Shown here piece after piece: positions 31,801 through 43,480 of a stretch of DNA of 64,000 bases. The notes under the pieces were generated by a model. It was not told the DNA's origin. It saw only the letters and a program-made list of their open reading frames with translations, and did no database searches. The translations under genes and the position numbers were made by a program. This stretch comes from Aselliscus stoliczkanus (Eukaryota; Chordata; Mammalia; Chiroptera; Hipposideridae): contig CM066730.1 in the NCBI GenBank assembly GCA_033961575.1, forward strand, positions 156,081,523-156,145,522. Reading direction: 5' to 3'. Position 1 is the first letter of the stretch. Each line of letters opens with the position of its first letter.

Positions 31801-31949
31801 AGGAAGCAGAGGCCCACGTGCTAAGCCATGTGTAGACCCTGAGCCAGCACTGTGCTCGGCACAGGAGCTGCTTGGGACTATTGTCCAGCTTTCCCCACAG
31901 CGGAATGACTCTCACCCTTCCCTATGTGTTCTACTCGCTCTCTTCGGGC

Positions 31950-32135
31950 CCTTCTTACCTGTGACTTGGCAGTAACTGTGCTCATTATACTCCTACCACT
32001 AAATTGTGGGATTATTGAGGGCAGGGACCTGGCTTGACCGTCTGTATGTCTCCTTGGACCCCCGAATGCTGCGTAGGCTCAGCTCAGAGCAGAAGTCAAT
32101 AACTGTCCTAAAATGAATTAATATCAATGCTCTTT
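31950..32135 (+). mobile_element. L2 3' end, sense
   Basis: 'aattgtgggattattgaggg', 'cagggacctggcttgaccgt', 'gaatgctgcgtaggctcagc' match the L2 3' UTR. Confidence 0.7.
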
Positions 32136-32980
32136 CCATAGCTGTTACAAGCTGGATTTTCACTTCAGTGGTCTCTCATGGTGCCACACATTTAAGTGAC
32201 TTCAACCAGGTCATGGGGTAGGTTTCTTTAAAGCCTCATCAGCAAACAGGGATTGCTTGAGTGGTTCCCCTTTAGTCCAAAGATGTGTGGAAGTAGGCGT
32301 TGTGGAGAGAGCGCTCTGAGCTGATAGGCAAGGAGTGACTCTCCTACCAAGAGCTGAGGATCTTGGCAAGGAAACCGGCTGGGCCTGTTTACAAACCTTT
32401 ACTGAGAAACTCACAGGGGTGTACCCATCATGCTGGGGACACCTGTTCTGTGGGGGTGTTCGCTCACATACTTTACCTTCCAAATGTCTAGGAAAAAAAA
32501 AAAGTAGTCCATATATACACACTCTAAATAAGAAAATCCATTTTCCTTGATTAATTTTGATCACCCCGCTTCTCACAGTATTTACTCAAGAAGCTCAGGT
32601 TATTTAACCAGAAGGTTTCATGATTTATACTAGAATTATGTGCCAAAGGAACAGACCAAAAGTGGGGATAGCTTCTGGAGCCTTCTGTCCATGGAAATTT
32701 TACAAAAAGACAAAAGCTCTAATGTGTTAGCTGGTCTGGCTAAAAGGCAGAGACATTCTAGTAGACTCTGTTTACTTGCTTGTTACAGAAATGGAATTTT
32801 AATTAATTTCTTATTTCAACTTTGTGTATCAGAATTTATGGAGTGCCTAATATATTCACCCCTCCCTAGCCTGGCAGTGATGGGGACAAAGATTTCCAAA
32901 AGCAGTTCTTGCTTTAACAATATCAACTTGCAAATGAGGTAAGATTATTCTTTAGAGCAATTATTTGATTAAAGTCAGCT
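32136..32980. other. Unique sequence, no gene recognised
   Basis: No exon or repeat assigned in about 850 bp. Confidence 0.45.
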
Positions 32981-32984
32981 TCTT

Positions 32985-33083
32985 TGACTAGATTGAGCAG
33001 GGACTGGGTCTGCTTTTCCTACAGTGTTGTATGACCAATGCATAATATGGCGTCTGACAGCACATAGTAGGTGCTCATGAAAA
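32985..33083 (+). mobile_element. L2 3' end, sense
   Basis: 'gagcagggactgggtctgct' and 'gcacatagtaggtgctcatg' are L2 3'-terminal motifs. Confidence 0.8.
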
Positions 33084-33084
33084 T

Positions 33085-33835
33085 TTGTTATACTCGAGGT
33101 ATAATTCACACATAGTGAAATACGCAGATCTTTCGGGCCCATTCTGACAAGTTTTGATAAATGCTCCCTCCCAGGTAACCAAGACCTTCATCCATATCTC
33201 TAGCAGGGCTGTCTCATAGCAATATAAAGGGAGCCACATGGGTAATCTAACATTTTCTAGCAACCTTATTAAAAAAGTAAAAAGAAACAGGTGAAACTAA
33301 TGTTAATTAGTTAATGTCACCCAGTATGTCCAAAATATTATCATTTCACTATGTAATCAACATAAAAATTCATTAGTGAGGAATTTTACATTATTTTGCT
33401 TCTCCCAAGTCGTTGAAAACCAGGGGGTGTTTTATTCTTACAGCACATTTTGATTCAGACAACCATATTTCAAGTGCTCCACAGCCACAGGTCACGTGGC
33501 CAGTGGCCTCTGTGTTGGATGGCACAGACCAGGACATTCTCATCACCCGGGAGAATTCCCGTGTTCTGCCAAGTCAGTGCCCCCGTTCCCAAAGGCAGCC
33601 ACTGTTCCTTTGGTTTCTATCACCAAAGGTTAGGCTTGCCTGTTCTAGGGCTTTGTGTAAAGGGACTTTGTGCTCTCGTTTTCTGTTTCTTTGGCTTCAC
33701 GTGCTATTTTTGAGATCCCTGTTGTTGGATGTGCAGGTGATTTATTCCTTTTTATTGCGGAGTGGTAGTCTGTTGTATGCATATGCCGTGTGTATTTATT
33801 CACCCTCAATACATATTTGGCGTTGAATGCATGTC
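33085..33835 (-). mobile_element. L1M 3' end, antisense, split by a DNA transposon
   Basis: 33085-33203: 'gaggtataattcacacatag' and 'ccattctgacaagttttgat'. 33528-33835: 'tgttcctttggtttctatca', 'aggcttgcctgttctagggc', 'tttttattgcggagtggtag'. Both are antisense L1M 3' end, interrupted by the element at 33204-33527. Confidence 0.87.
33204..33527. mobile_element. hAT-like nonautonomous DNA transposon nested in L1
   Basis: Starts CAGGGCTGTCTCATAG and ends, inverted, CTGTGCCATCCAACAC. The interior has 'agtaaaaagaaacaggtgaa', 'catttcactatgtaatcaac' and 'caagtgctccacagccacag', typical of the mammalian element with 'cagtgctgtccaatag' ends. I see no convincing 8-bp target duplication. Confidence 0.75.
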
Positions 33836-33884
33836 CGTGAGACAGGGCAAGGTACACAAGGAGCCCCCCCAAAAGGACAAAATT

Positions 33885-34220
33885 TTCTGAGGCGTCAGGT
33901 GGAAGGACTTAGGAGAGTGGCCTGGAAGGAAGGCATTTGAGGCAGACTTAGTAGGATCCTTAGAGTTTCGAGGGGTGAAAAGGGAGGCCGGGGGGCCTTA
34001 CAGGTGGAGGCAATGCCTGAAGCAAAGGCCTGCAGGTGGGTGGTAGGGGCTGAGTTTGGGGAACGAAAGCCTATAGGAATGAAGGTGGTCTGGGGCCAGA
34101 TCTGGAGGGCTTTGAATGCCACTGTGAGGAGCCGGTGGTCAGTGGCTCCTCTGGGAGCAAGAGGACAACCAGAGGTCAGAAAGCTCTTCCTGGGAGAGGA
34201 GACACTTGGCAGAGGCCTTG
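33885..34220 (-). mobile_element. L2 internal region, antisense
   Basis: 'ggcaatgcctgaagcaaagg', 'ggccagatctggagggcttt' and 'gaatgccactgtgaggagcc' follow antisense L2. Confidence 0.72.
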
Positions 34221-34835
34221 AAGGATGATCTTTTCTGCTCCTTCCCTCGTATGCTGTACACCCCTGAGTTGCCCACCCCCTCCCTCCTGTATCTGCCTGT
34301 CTCCTTGTCTTCATCTGGGCTCTTCCCTCTATTTGGACTCTCTTTCATGCTCCTGCTTTAAGCATCTACCAGCGAGAACGTTTCCCATCACCTCCCTAGC
34401 CCTCATCCCTCCTACATCGCTTCCTCCCAGTCAATCCCCATGTTAAAGTCTCTCCATCATGGCCTTGCATTAACCAGCAGCTGCGTTTCCATGGCCCATA
34501 CATCAGCCCAAGCCTGTCTCTGGTGAAAAGGTGTGCCATGCCACAGGGACCATTCATCAAACTTGCCCCATTGCTGAAGGCTTCCCTGGGCTTTGGGTGC
34601 ATTAGGCTAGGGCTGTCACAAACACCCCAGTTTCACCCTGTCTCTGTAGGGAGGGGGCTCCAAGTAGCAGTCTCTGGCCTTGAGAAATGGCCGGGATGTT
34701 CCCTCATTCAAGCAATGATGTCTCTGTAACATGACAGACTATGCAACTTGGGTAGGGAGAAGCTATGGGTCACACGATCATAGCTGATTAAAATTCATCT
34801 TCCATCAATCATGTTGATGTATTGGTTGCTGAACT
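34221..34835. other. Unassigned sequence
   Basis: Pyrimidine-rich, possibly diverged L2. No gene recognised. Confidence 0.35.
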
Positions 34836-34839
34836 AGAA

Positions 34840-35035
34840 GCCTGCATGTATCTGTTCTCATTTACTTTTCACACCAACCCAATGGGGTCCGAAATAGTTG
34901 TCCCTATTCCAGGGATTAAGAAAGGGAGTTTAAACTTGCTCAGGGCTCCTTACACCTCAGAAAAGTGACAGAACCGGGGCCTGGAATCCAGGTCTGACAC
35001 AAACTCCAGTGCTCATTCCACCAAGCCAGGCGCCC
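34840..35035 (-). mobile_element. MIR SINE, antisense
   Basis: 'cacaccaacccaatggggtc', 'tttaaacttgctcagggctc', 'cctggaatccaggtctgaca', 'gctcattccaccaagccagg'. Confidence 0.72.
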
Positions 35036-35179
35036 AGTGAGTGGCTCACTGGTATGGCGCTTAGCTTCTCTCCTGCCCTTCTTCCTTTCACGTTCCCCTG
35101 CCTGGGACTCCCCAGAGGGTGGCTTATTTCTTGGAAGGCAGCTATGCTCACCACTATACCACCAACGCTCACAAGTGGC

Positions 35180-35640
35180 TTATTTCTTTAAGCTGCTAGA
35201 AGGTGAAAAAGAAAAAGGGAGATGGTGAAATGAATTTATTGCCAAGTTAGAAACATTGGATTGAAGAATTGATCCCTACGGCTAAGTAATTTCCCTCTTT
35301 CGTGCAAAATATAAATAAATCTGTGTGGCTTATGCTGAATGATGAGGTTGGGCTGCCGGCTGGATTTCACAACATGAAATGCCCTTCAGAGCCTCAGCCT
35401 CCTCTCCTTGACCCCATCAACGAGCTGTTCTAAATAGCCCTTGTGTTCTCCCCAAAGAGGGGGATATTGGCAGCTCCTGCGCCTTGCCAGCTACAGTTCG
35501 GCAGACTTGGGGACGTCTCGCAGAGTCTTTCTACTACTTAGCTCAACCCTAGCAGGTGTGGCCTGGAACTGCTGATTTTCAGAACCATAAATAGACAGGC
35601 TTAATTATTATTATTATTCGTTTCTCTAGGCTAAAGGGGA
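35180..35640. other. Possible conserved non-coding element
   Basis: AT-rich unique block with 'gaatttattgccaagttaga', 'aatataaataaatctgtgtg' and 'ggcttatgctgaatgatgag', followed by CpG-retaining sequence. No repeat or ORF fits. Low confidence. Confidence 0.27.
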
Positions 35641-36760
35641 GGAGGTAGGAGGGGGGTTGTTGGTGTCTCAGGTGTGTGATTATGTAACACAGATCACTCC
35701 TCTTCCCTAAGGGTTTCATCTAATTTCTGGGAAGAGAAGGCTGGTGTGGCGTGTCCTAAATTAATCATGAGTTGGGGTAGGGGAAGAACAGGGGTAGCTT
35801 TAGTCACCCTGCTCTCATTTTGGTTTAATTTTAGCATGTTTCCCTGGGGTAGCCCTTCCAAGCCTCTACCTAGTCTTAGGTAAGAACCTGGAAAGAAAGA
35901 GAGCGAGTGTTGGCTGGCAGACGCTGCTCCCTCCCGGGCTGGCATGGAGACAGAACACTGGCCTTTGTATCCTGCTGTTGTCAGGTGGGGTCCTCTGGGC
36001 TTGGGGGTCTCAGGACATGATTTTATAAGGTGCAGGAGTTTTCCAGAAGACAGAAGATGGCCTGGCCTTGTTGGGTGGTTTTTCCATCTTTGAAGGGTGC
36101 AGAGGTGCAGACAGACTCTAAAGGGTTAAGGAACCTAGGACTCCAGGGTGAGGGTGGAGTTGGTCTCATGGTGGCTTCCTATGTCTTGATGTGGGATTGT
36201 GACTAAAGGAGCAGGATCTGCCAGGGCATGTGTTGGGGCAGGCAGGAGACAGAAGGCTTCTTAGCTTTAGTTTATTCTTTAAGACAAAGCCTTTGCAACT
36301 TTTATTTTCAGCTCCCCTAAGACTGACCACCTTGGGGGAAGGGAGGCAGCTCAGCTCATCACATAGATTCTGCCTGTGGCTTTGACCTTCTGCCTCCACC
36401 GGGAGTGAACACTGGGTTTAAACTTGGAGGGCATGCCCAGGTGGAACCCACAAATCCTTTCCCGGTGCTGTTAGCATGAGTTTGGGGGATCCTGGGTTTT
36501 ATGGAATCTTGGGGTCATAGACTGTAAGTGGTCTTGGGGTCATAGCCTGTGTAGTGGCCCCTGACCCTCTGTTCTCTGAGCCTCCCAAATGCCTTATAAG
36601 CCAACCCCTATCACTCCTAGTATTGAGTTTGCCGCTGCTTAAAACTTTCTGGCCTTGATAAGGACAGAAATTGGTAGTAGGGGCTGGGTTGTTGAAATGA
36701 TTTGCAGTGGTCATATGCCATAATTGTTGGTCTCCCTGCATTGGACCATGTTTGAGAACT
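35641..36760. other. Unique sequence with a 25-bp tandem duplication
   Basis: No gene recognised. Units beginning CTTGGGGTCATAG lie at 36508-36532 and 36533-36557 with a few differences. Confidence 0.42.
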
Positions 36761-36764
36761 CTTC

Positions 36765-37150
36765 CATCTTCTGTCTTGATGGGAACCAGCAGCCTCAGCA
36801 GAGCATCTGAAAACTCACTTTCCCAGCTTCCCTTGCTGTCGGGGCATAGGCCTAGGACCAATCAGATACACCCATCCTGGACTTTGACCAGGGAGTAAAA
36901 AGGCAGGGACCTGCCCCATTCCAGTGAGGGGCTATAGCTACTCTCTGGAGACATGAGTGGTGAAAGTTCCAGGGGCAGAATCTGGGAAACATGTAAAAAG
37001 GGGCCCGTGGTGGTGTGGTGGAGTGAAAGCAGTGGGGCTCTCCTCTGTGTCCAGGGGTGAAGTGGTAATAGCCTGGTATGCTGCAGTGAAACACCTACAA
37101 AGGCCGCCCTAGGGACCCAGCTGTGTTCCCACCATGGGGTGGCCCTAGAG
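36765..37150 (+). mobile_element. Possible ancient LTR fragment (tentative)
   Basis: The layout 'cagcttcccttgctgtcggg', 'taggaccaatcagatacacc' and 'gagacatgagtggtgaaagt' resembles ERVL-class LTRs with CCAAT-like and promoter regions. I cannot assign the family. Confidence 0.35.
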
Positions 37151-37539
37151 ACTATACAAAGCATGGAGTGGGTGGTTACTCCTTTGACTTTAAGGAAAGT
37201 ACAGCAGGAAAAAGATGAACTCTGGTCTCAGTTTTCTGCAGGATAAGGAACAAAAAGTACAAGTCATGTATTTCGGCTGTAGAAAGCCTTCTCTGCCAGC
37301 TGCTGGTTGTCTGAGTTCCCTGAAGGCCAGGTCCAAAAGTGACTGTAGGTTACCAAATGGCAGCTTTGGGCACATTCTTCACTGGGCTGTGTTCTCATGT
37401 TCCAGGCTCAGAGGATACTCCTCCTCCCACTTCTTTGAAGCTTCTCCAATGCAGTGTCCCTACAGGACATAGGCGAGCTCTCCCTCCACGGTGTGTGTAT
37501 ACGTGTGTATGGTGTCTGGGACTTAGCCCAATGTGGGTC

Positions 37540-38060
37540 TCTGCCAATATGCAAGAACAGATTGAGGCTTCTTGTTGTTCTTGGGATAAAACTCTATATG
37601 ACCCATAAAACCCTGCAAATTTTGGGTTGGCCGAGTGGCGCCGTGGTTAAGCACTGGCTTGGGAAGCCAGCGGCCACGGTTCGGTCCCACATATGAGGGC
37701 CAGTGACACTGCCCTCAAAACAAACAAACAAACAAAAACCCTGCAAGTTTGACCACCACCCACTTCACCAGCCTCAAGTCTGGCTACCATTTGCTTTCTT
37801 TCAGCCATGCTGGCCTTTCTTGTAGGTCTTCAGAGGCAGTTAGCTTTTGTCTCAGATTTTTCACACATATTTTCCTGTTATCTGGCATATTCTTCCCATC
37901 CTTTCAATGGAGAAAGTCCAGGCCTTTCTCCATTTTTAATATCAACCTCTGCACAAAATCCAGTTTGTCTTTCTGAACCCAATTCTCTAACTGTAGTTTA
38001 CCAACATAGAACAGAAGAAGCCTATCACCTCCTTCTGTGTGCATGTTATACCTCTATTAA
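37540..38060 (+). mobile_element. L2, sense, split by a SINE
   Basis: Left 'gttcttgggataaaactcta' and 'atgacccataaaaccctgca'. Right 'gtctggctaccatttgcttt', 'gccatgctggcctttcttgt' and 'gaaagtccaggcctttctcc'. The SINE at 37623-37734 sits in a 16-bp target duplication. Confidence 0.82.
37623..37734 (+). mobile_element. Short head-only tRNA SINE inserted in L2
   Basis: 'ttggccgagtggcgccgtgg', 'gcactggcttgggaagccag', B box GGTTCGGTCCC, ending GCCCTC followed by an AAAC-rich tail. Target duplication AAAACCCTGCAAATTT / AAAACCCTGCAAGTTT at 37607-37622 and 37735-37750 (15 of 16). Confidence 0.95.
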
Positions 38061-39220
38061 TGCAACCTCTAAATTATTTTTGGTAGCTGACTCATGGCAT
38101 TGATTCACAGCTCTCTAATGTCCCTGGAGCTGTCCCCTCTTTCGAGGGCTATTAATTCAAGTCTGCTTATGTGCAGCTGGTCTCTGGAAACAGATGGGTC
38201 TGGCTTCAAGGCTGTCCCCATCCTGCTTGCTCTTCTCCTCGGCCCTTTTGGCCTTTCAAAGGCAAAGCTACTGTTCTGCGCTTCTTGCAGTTCAGCCTAG
38301 CTCTCCTTGTGAATATAATTGAAATTTCACAGTCATCAGTTTTTAAAATGATTTTTTGAGCTTTGGAAGGCAGTGAAAGTCACAAAATGTCTTCAGACTA
38401 TTCTTCCTGTAAAGCCTCTTTTAGAAGCGAATCTGCTTTCTTCCCATCTTGCCAGAAGCTTTTGCTAAGCCCCTACTGTGTGTCAGGCCCTGGGCTCGGT
38501 GCCTGGAGGAGAAGGAGGGGGATGGGAGGCAAAGGAGGGTTGTGAAGGGCCCTGCCCTTGCTGCAGTCCAGTGTGGGGTGGGCTGGAGGAGGGCTCAGAT
38601 TAGCAAGCCTGCTTGCGTCTAGAAACAGAGGCAGCCGTGATAAATGCCAGGAGGTACAAAGTGCTGTGGGAGCACAGAGGTGGGGTGGGGCAGAATGTGG
38701 GATGCTCCACTGGTTTGATTTCTTGTTCCATTTTGGAAAGCATTGCTCTGAGTTTCTAGGCTATAAATGTGGAGATGTTTTCAAGGGATGGTGAAGATTT
38801 CAGAGTCACTCTGCCTGGAGACAGGGGATGGCTATGAGGACCTTTTTGTGATTTTAGTCCAGCCCCTGCTATCTTAGACCCTGTCCCTGCTGGCTTCTCC
38901 TTGGGAGACTGCCCAAGCCCCAAGCCGGGTGCTGGGTCCTTGCTCGGGACGGCCCCTCCCTTCCTGTGGCCGGTACATATCCCTCCTAAGTGTTGCCATT
39001 CGGGGAAGGCTTTCTAGATGGTTCCAGCTGCGGGGAGATTGACCTCTCCCGATGCTCTAAATGCTGAGTGGGTAGCTGACATTTTGGCCCTGCCTCAGGC
39101 AACTCCAGGATCCTTTTGTTCCAGGCTCTTATCTCTGAACATCCTGCCTGGGTAGGCTCAATTCCTTTCCTGCACTGGTGACGTTGATTGAGAGCATTAG
39201 AATGTGGTGGTTAAAAGTAC
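38061..39220. other. Mostly unique sequence
   Basis: A likely antisense L2 tip at 38455-38560 ('ctactgtgtgtcaggccctg'). The rest is unassigned and without a recognisable exon. Confidence 0.42.
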
Positions 39221-39224
39221 ACAC

Positions 39225-39770
39225 TGAAAAATACTAACTTTGCGGTGGAGAAACCGAGTGATCAGTGTTAACATCACCAATAACAAGTCATGTTGATATC
39301 ATGTGCCCCTAATATCATGCGAGGAGATGGGCGCTGGGCCTCTGTGGTAAGCTTCCCCAAATCCATAACCTCAGGCTAGTCAGGAGAAGACCCCAGACAA
39401 ATCCAGGCTGGGGAATATTCTATAAAATACCCGCCTGCTACTCTGTAAAAGTGTCAAGGTCACAGATTAGAGGAGACTAAGGAGACGCCCCGACTCAATG
39501 CAACGTGGGTTGCTAGATTAGGTCTTGAAACAGAAAAAGGGCATTAGTAGAAAAACTGAGGAAGTCCAAATAATGTCTGTAGTTTAGTTATTAATATTGT
39601 ACCAATGTTAATTTTTAATTTGACAAATACACCATAGTTATGTGAGACATTAATATTAGAGGAGGCTGGGTGAAGGGCATATGAAAACTCTGCCTCATCT
39701 TTGCAACTTGTCTGTAAATCTAAAATTATAAAAGCCAAAAAAAAAAAAAAAGAAAAGAAAAGAAAAAAAG
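39225..39770 (+). mobile_element. L1M 3' UTR end, sense, with A-tail
   Basis: 'caggctagtcaggagaagac', 'gtaaaagtgtcaaggtcaca', 'gaggagactaaggagacgcc', 'gaaacagaaaaagggcatta', 'aggctgggtgaagggcatat' and 'gtctgtaaatctaaaattat' lead to a poly-A tail with AAAAG units at 39738-39769. It is the only clearly sense-strand L1 3' end in the window. Confidence 0.85.
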
Positions 39771-39784
39771 GAAATATGCTGGAA

Positions 39785-40022
39785 ACAGAGCATATAGGTT
39801 CAAATCTGGCTCTTCCACTTCCTGGCAGTTTCACTTTGGACATGAAACATCACTCTTGGAGCCTCAGTTTCCCTATTTGGAAAACAAGGCTAATAACAGC
39901 GTCTTTCTTACAGGGTGGTTGTAAGGATTCAATGAATTAGTGATGAGATAGATATCTAGAAAGTGCTTGGCACACAAGGAGGAGTGAATAAGGTTTAGCT
40001 ATTATTATTGCTATTGATGATG
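39785..40022 (+). mobile_element. MIR SINE, sense, full length
   Basis: 'ataggttcaaatctggctct', 'gagcctcagtttccctattt', 'gtggttgtaaggattcaatg', 'aagtgcttggcacacaagga', then 'ctattattattgctattgat'. Confidence 0.92.
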
Positions 40023-40104
40023 GCGGAAGTGCAACTTCTAAAAACTGGGAGGAATGGAGAGTATGTTGGGTGACAAAATTCAGGAAGATTTGAATAATTC
40101 AATG

Positions 40105-41060
40105 TGATCCAATTAAATAAACATCTAAGGTCTCTTCTGCATGCCAGGAGTTGTACTGGGTGTTGGAGAGGGAAACCAGACCTGGTCCGTGCCCTGGAGG
40201 AGCTCAGATGAGGGTGGTGAGACAGACCCAGATGCAGATAATGATCATGCGGGGGGACATGCAGTCAAATAGGAGCACGTTTCAGTTGCTATGAGGTCAG
40301 AGGTAAGAGCTCTGTTGGAATCTAGGACCCAGTGGGGAATCAGGAAAGACTTCATGGGTGTGCCAACACTGGAGTTGGGTTTTGATCTATGAATAGGAAT
40401 TTTCTAGATGTACAGGATGTGGGCGTATGGGGTAGTGAGCCCATTATAAGCACCCAGAGGCATTGTGCTTGATGCTTTATTGAAATTATTTGAAATCCTC
40501 TCCACAGCCCTGCAAGGTTGGTTGTTTTTATTATCCACTTAGAGTTGAGGCAACGAGGCTCAGAGAGGGAACGGGGTTTCTCAAGGTTGTAGACTCTACT
40601 AGTTGGCAGAATTCGGGTTCAGACCCAGTCTGTCTGACTCCAAAGCTGACTGCCATGATGCGGTGACAGGCACTGCAGGTTGAAGGGGCAGCATGTGCCA
40701 AAGTGTGGCATCATAAGAGCAAGTGCTGAGGTGGCCTGATGTCGTCTGTGAGATGGGAAGAGGGAGATGGTTCGGAGTGGTGGGCTGGGCAGAGCAAGGA
40801 AGATCTCACTGCTGCTCCCAGAGGTCTGAACTCTCTCCTATAGATCAGGGGAGCCATGGAAAGGCTTACCCAGGTGCAAGGTAGAACGATCTGCATCTTA
40901 GGCAGCTCCCCACTGGATTTAGTGTGGGGTGTGATAGAAGGCAGAGTAGAGGCAGGAAGCCTGGGGAAGAAGGGATGAAAGCAGAACGAGAGAGACAGAT
41001 GATGACAGGGTAGCATCTCAAAAGACCTACTCAAGTGAAATGACAGGAAGTGAGAAAAAT
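40105..41060 (-). mobile_element. L2, antisense, split by MIR
   Basis: Left part 40105-40435: 'tgtactgggtgttggagagg', 'ggtccgtgccctggaggagc'. Right part from about 40680: 'atgtgccaaagtgtggcatc', 'gcaagtgctgaggtggcctg'. Order and strand fit one L2 interrupted by the MIR at 40440-40680. The right part becomes uncertain after about 40900. Confidence 0.68.
40440..40680 (-). mobile_element. MIR SINE, antisense, inside L2
   Basis: 'cattgtgcttgatgctttat', 'ttattatccacttagagttg', 'gaggctcagagagggaacgg', 'agaattcgggttcagaccca'. Confidence 0.88.
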
Positions 41061-41700
41061 GAAGCTTTACAAAAGCTGCTGTGAAAAGACACAGTGGTCT
41101 TAGTGTCCTCTGAGCCTCGTGTGACCCAACCAAGTAGCATGGCTGCCACAGGCAAACAGACCGGGGCTGTGTGACTAGAGGAGCAGGGAGGTGCTGGTCT
41201 TTAGCCTCTTCTCACAGCTACTCGGAGCACTTGAGCTCAGAGATCTGGTTGAGGTCCAGATGCTCTACTCCACAGAGAATGGAGATACCCCAGGCCTGTT
41301 TCACATGGGGACAGCATTCTGGATCACATCCATGAGGGGCAGTTGAAGGACCTAAAGATGTTTAACCCAGAAAAGAAAGAATTTAGCAGACAATAGAGCA
41401 ATGTGCCCCTGGTCCCCAGAGGACCAATAAGGAAACATTATGGAAAGTTGATTTGGGATTCTTCCAAACTCTCAGTTGTTCACTTCTGTTCCTTTCTGCT
41501 GCTTCCTCTGAAGGCAGAGTTTCTTTGCTTTTATGGTCCACAGGGTAGGTGGGAAGGGTCCCCTCCCACAGTTTCCAAGCTCCTGGTACCCAGTAAGACT
41601 TAGCTTCTTCCTTCCTCCTCCTCTCTCTCCACCTCCATCACCAGTTTCCCACAATCCTCAGGGAAGGGCCTCAGATTGGTCCAGCTTAGCCCGGATGCCC
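41061..41700. other. Unassigned sequence, possibly ancient CR1/L3
   Basis: 'gacctaaagatgtttaaccc' followed by 'agaaaagaaagaatttagca' resembles the antisense of old CR1/L3 elements. Too weak to call. Confidence 0.3.
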
Positions 41701-43325
41701 ACTCGTTGTTCAATCGACAGTGATCACCCAAGTAGAGCCATAGTGGTTAAGTGGAACACTATCAATGGCAGTGGAGACCCATTGATATAACCACATGGAG
41801 GAAGGTTACTAGAAAAGGGGGGCTGGGCAGAGAACCCAATAGGTGTGGCACAGCTAACCTATTTGAACCTCTCTGTCTGGGCTCTTCCCAAGGTTATAAA
41901 GTCTTATTCGCCAACCTGCTGTATTTCTGGAGGAGAGAACCTAGAAGTAGAAGGAATGTGTCTACTCCTTGACTCTTCCTCCCATTCCAGACCAACACTA
42001 GGTTCCATTTTCCAACTGTTTGGCTACTGCCCAGGAACACTAAGACTGCTGTCTTCTAGGGTTGGGGCTCCATGTCTGGGGAGAGGTCCCAGCTGCTGGC
42101 CCTGTGGCTCCTGCACCCCTGGCCTCTCTAGGGGTGGGGTTGTGATGCTTATTGACTATAAAGAGTAGGCTTGGAATTGGAATTTTCTGGGCCTCCAAGG
42201 TCCCTGGTCGCAGCATCTGATGCTCATTAAACCACAGGTAGATGAATTGGCTCCCTGGCTGCTGACTGTGCAACCTCAGGAAGCAACGGCAGCAGCTGGG
42301 ATTCCAGCTTGGCGAGGTGCTGACAATACACTGGACAGAGCCTCTGACATGAGGCATTGGTGTAGACACACTCAGTGGGCCCGAATCTCAATCTCTCTCG
42401 CTCTCTGTCTTGGATCAGTTCGGGGTAGGAAGTTCCAACACCTGAACTATCCAGCCTGCACCAGCCTGTGGGTGAGAAGGCAGGCACAACATCATTGGTC
42501 CTTGACTGTAAGAGCTGAAAATTCTATCTGCTTTGTGGAAGGTCTCCCCTTCCCACGGAAGTTTTCCCTGGTTACGTTGGGTTGCCCATGGTAGCAGGCC
42601 CTCGGGTCCAGGCCTCTTCTTCAACTCTCCTTCCTGGGGAAGCCCACTGCTCACCATTTGAAGGTGGCAACTGGCCACTGCGACTACTGCTGATGCCCTC
42701 GGTGAGAAGATCCCTTCCTGGTCACTCTGCCTGGTGCAGATGGCCTGGTTCTGCTCTGTTATTGCTTCATGTCCCTCTGAACTCTGTCACAGGAAGCCAG
42801 AGCTGAGATGGACAGAAGAGCCACTCTCCTTCTTCTGCTTTATGCCAAACCTGCCTGGCCATGTGGGCACCAAAACTGCCCAGCCTGGACCCCTAGTCCA
42901 CACAGTCAGTCCTTAGTGAAAACAGCTCCTTCACCTCCTTACCCCTCTCTACTGGGTTCAACCTCAGCAGGGCAACAGGGGCCGTCTCATGCCATCCCTC
43001 TATTGTCCTCATTTCAAGCTTCCTTCTAACTCAGGGAAATATCAGACGCTCCCACACACGTCACTTTATAGTGGGGAGGCAGGAAGTTGGTTACATGACT
43101 TGCTCCACTGGCTGGAAGCATCCAATATTCTGTCCCCACCCTGCCAGGTCCCCATTTGATTTCTGTTGACGGGTTTATGTCAATCAAAATTAACCAACCT
43201 GTGTTGGGTACTTATTGTGTAGTCAGCATGGGAGAAATTACTTTTTCCTTTAGAAAAAAAAGTTTTCTGCTCTCTGATTTTTTTTTTTCCTCCCAGATTT
43301 CTCGGCCTTCTGGAAGGGATGCCTT
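41701..43325. other. Unique sequence, no gene recognised
   Basis: 1.6 kb without an assigned repeat. Frames up to 124 codons on both strands show no domain and no convincing splice pattern. Confidence 0.42.
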
Positions 43326-43480
43326 GAATTATTCAACCTGCAGTACAGATCTCTGGAGAACATTGCCTCGCGGCTACTTTAATCACTAGAAAGGTTCAGA
43401 GTCAGTTATAATCAAGCCGGAGTCAACGTGGAAATGCTCATCTCTGGCTTGAAAACAAGATCAAAAGGAAGACTGAGGAG
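43326..43480. other. Possible conserved non-coding element (weak)
   Basis: Unique block with 'cattgcctcgcggctacttt' and 'caagccggagtcaacgtgga'. Retained CpG and no repeat identity are the only support. Confidence 0.2.
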
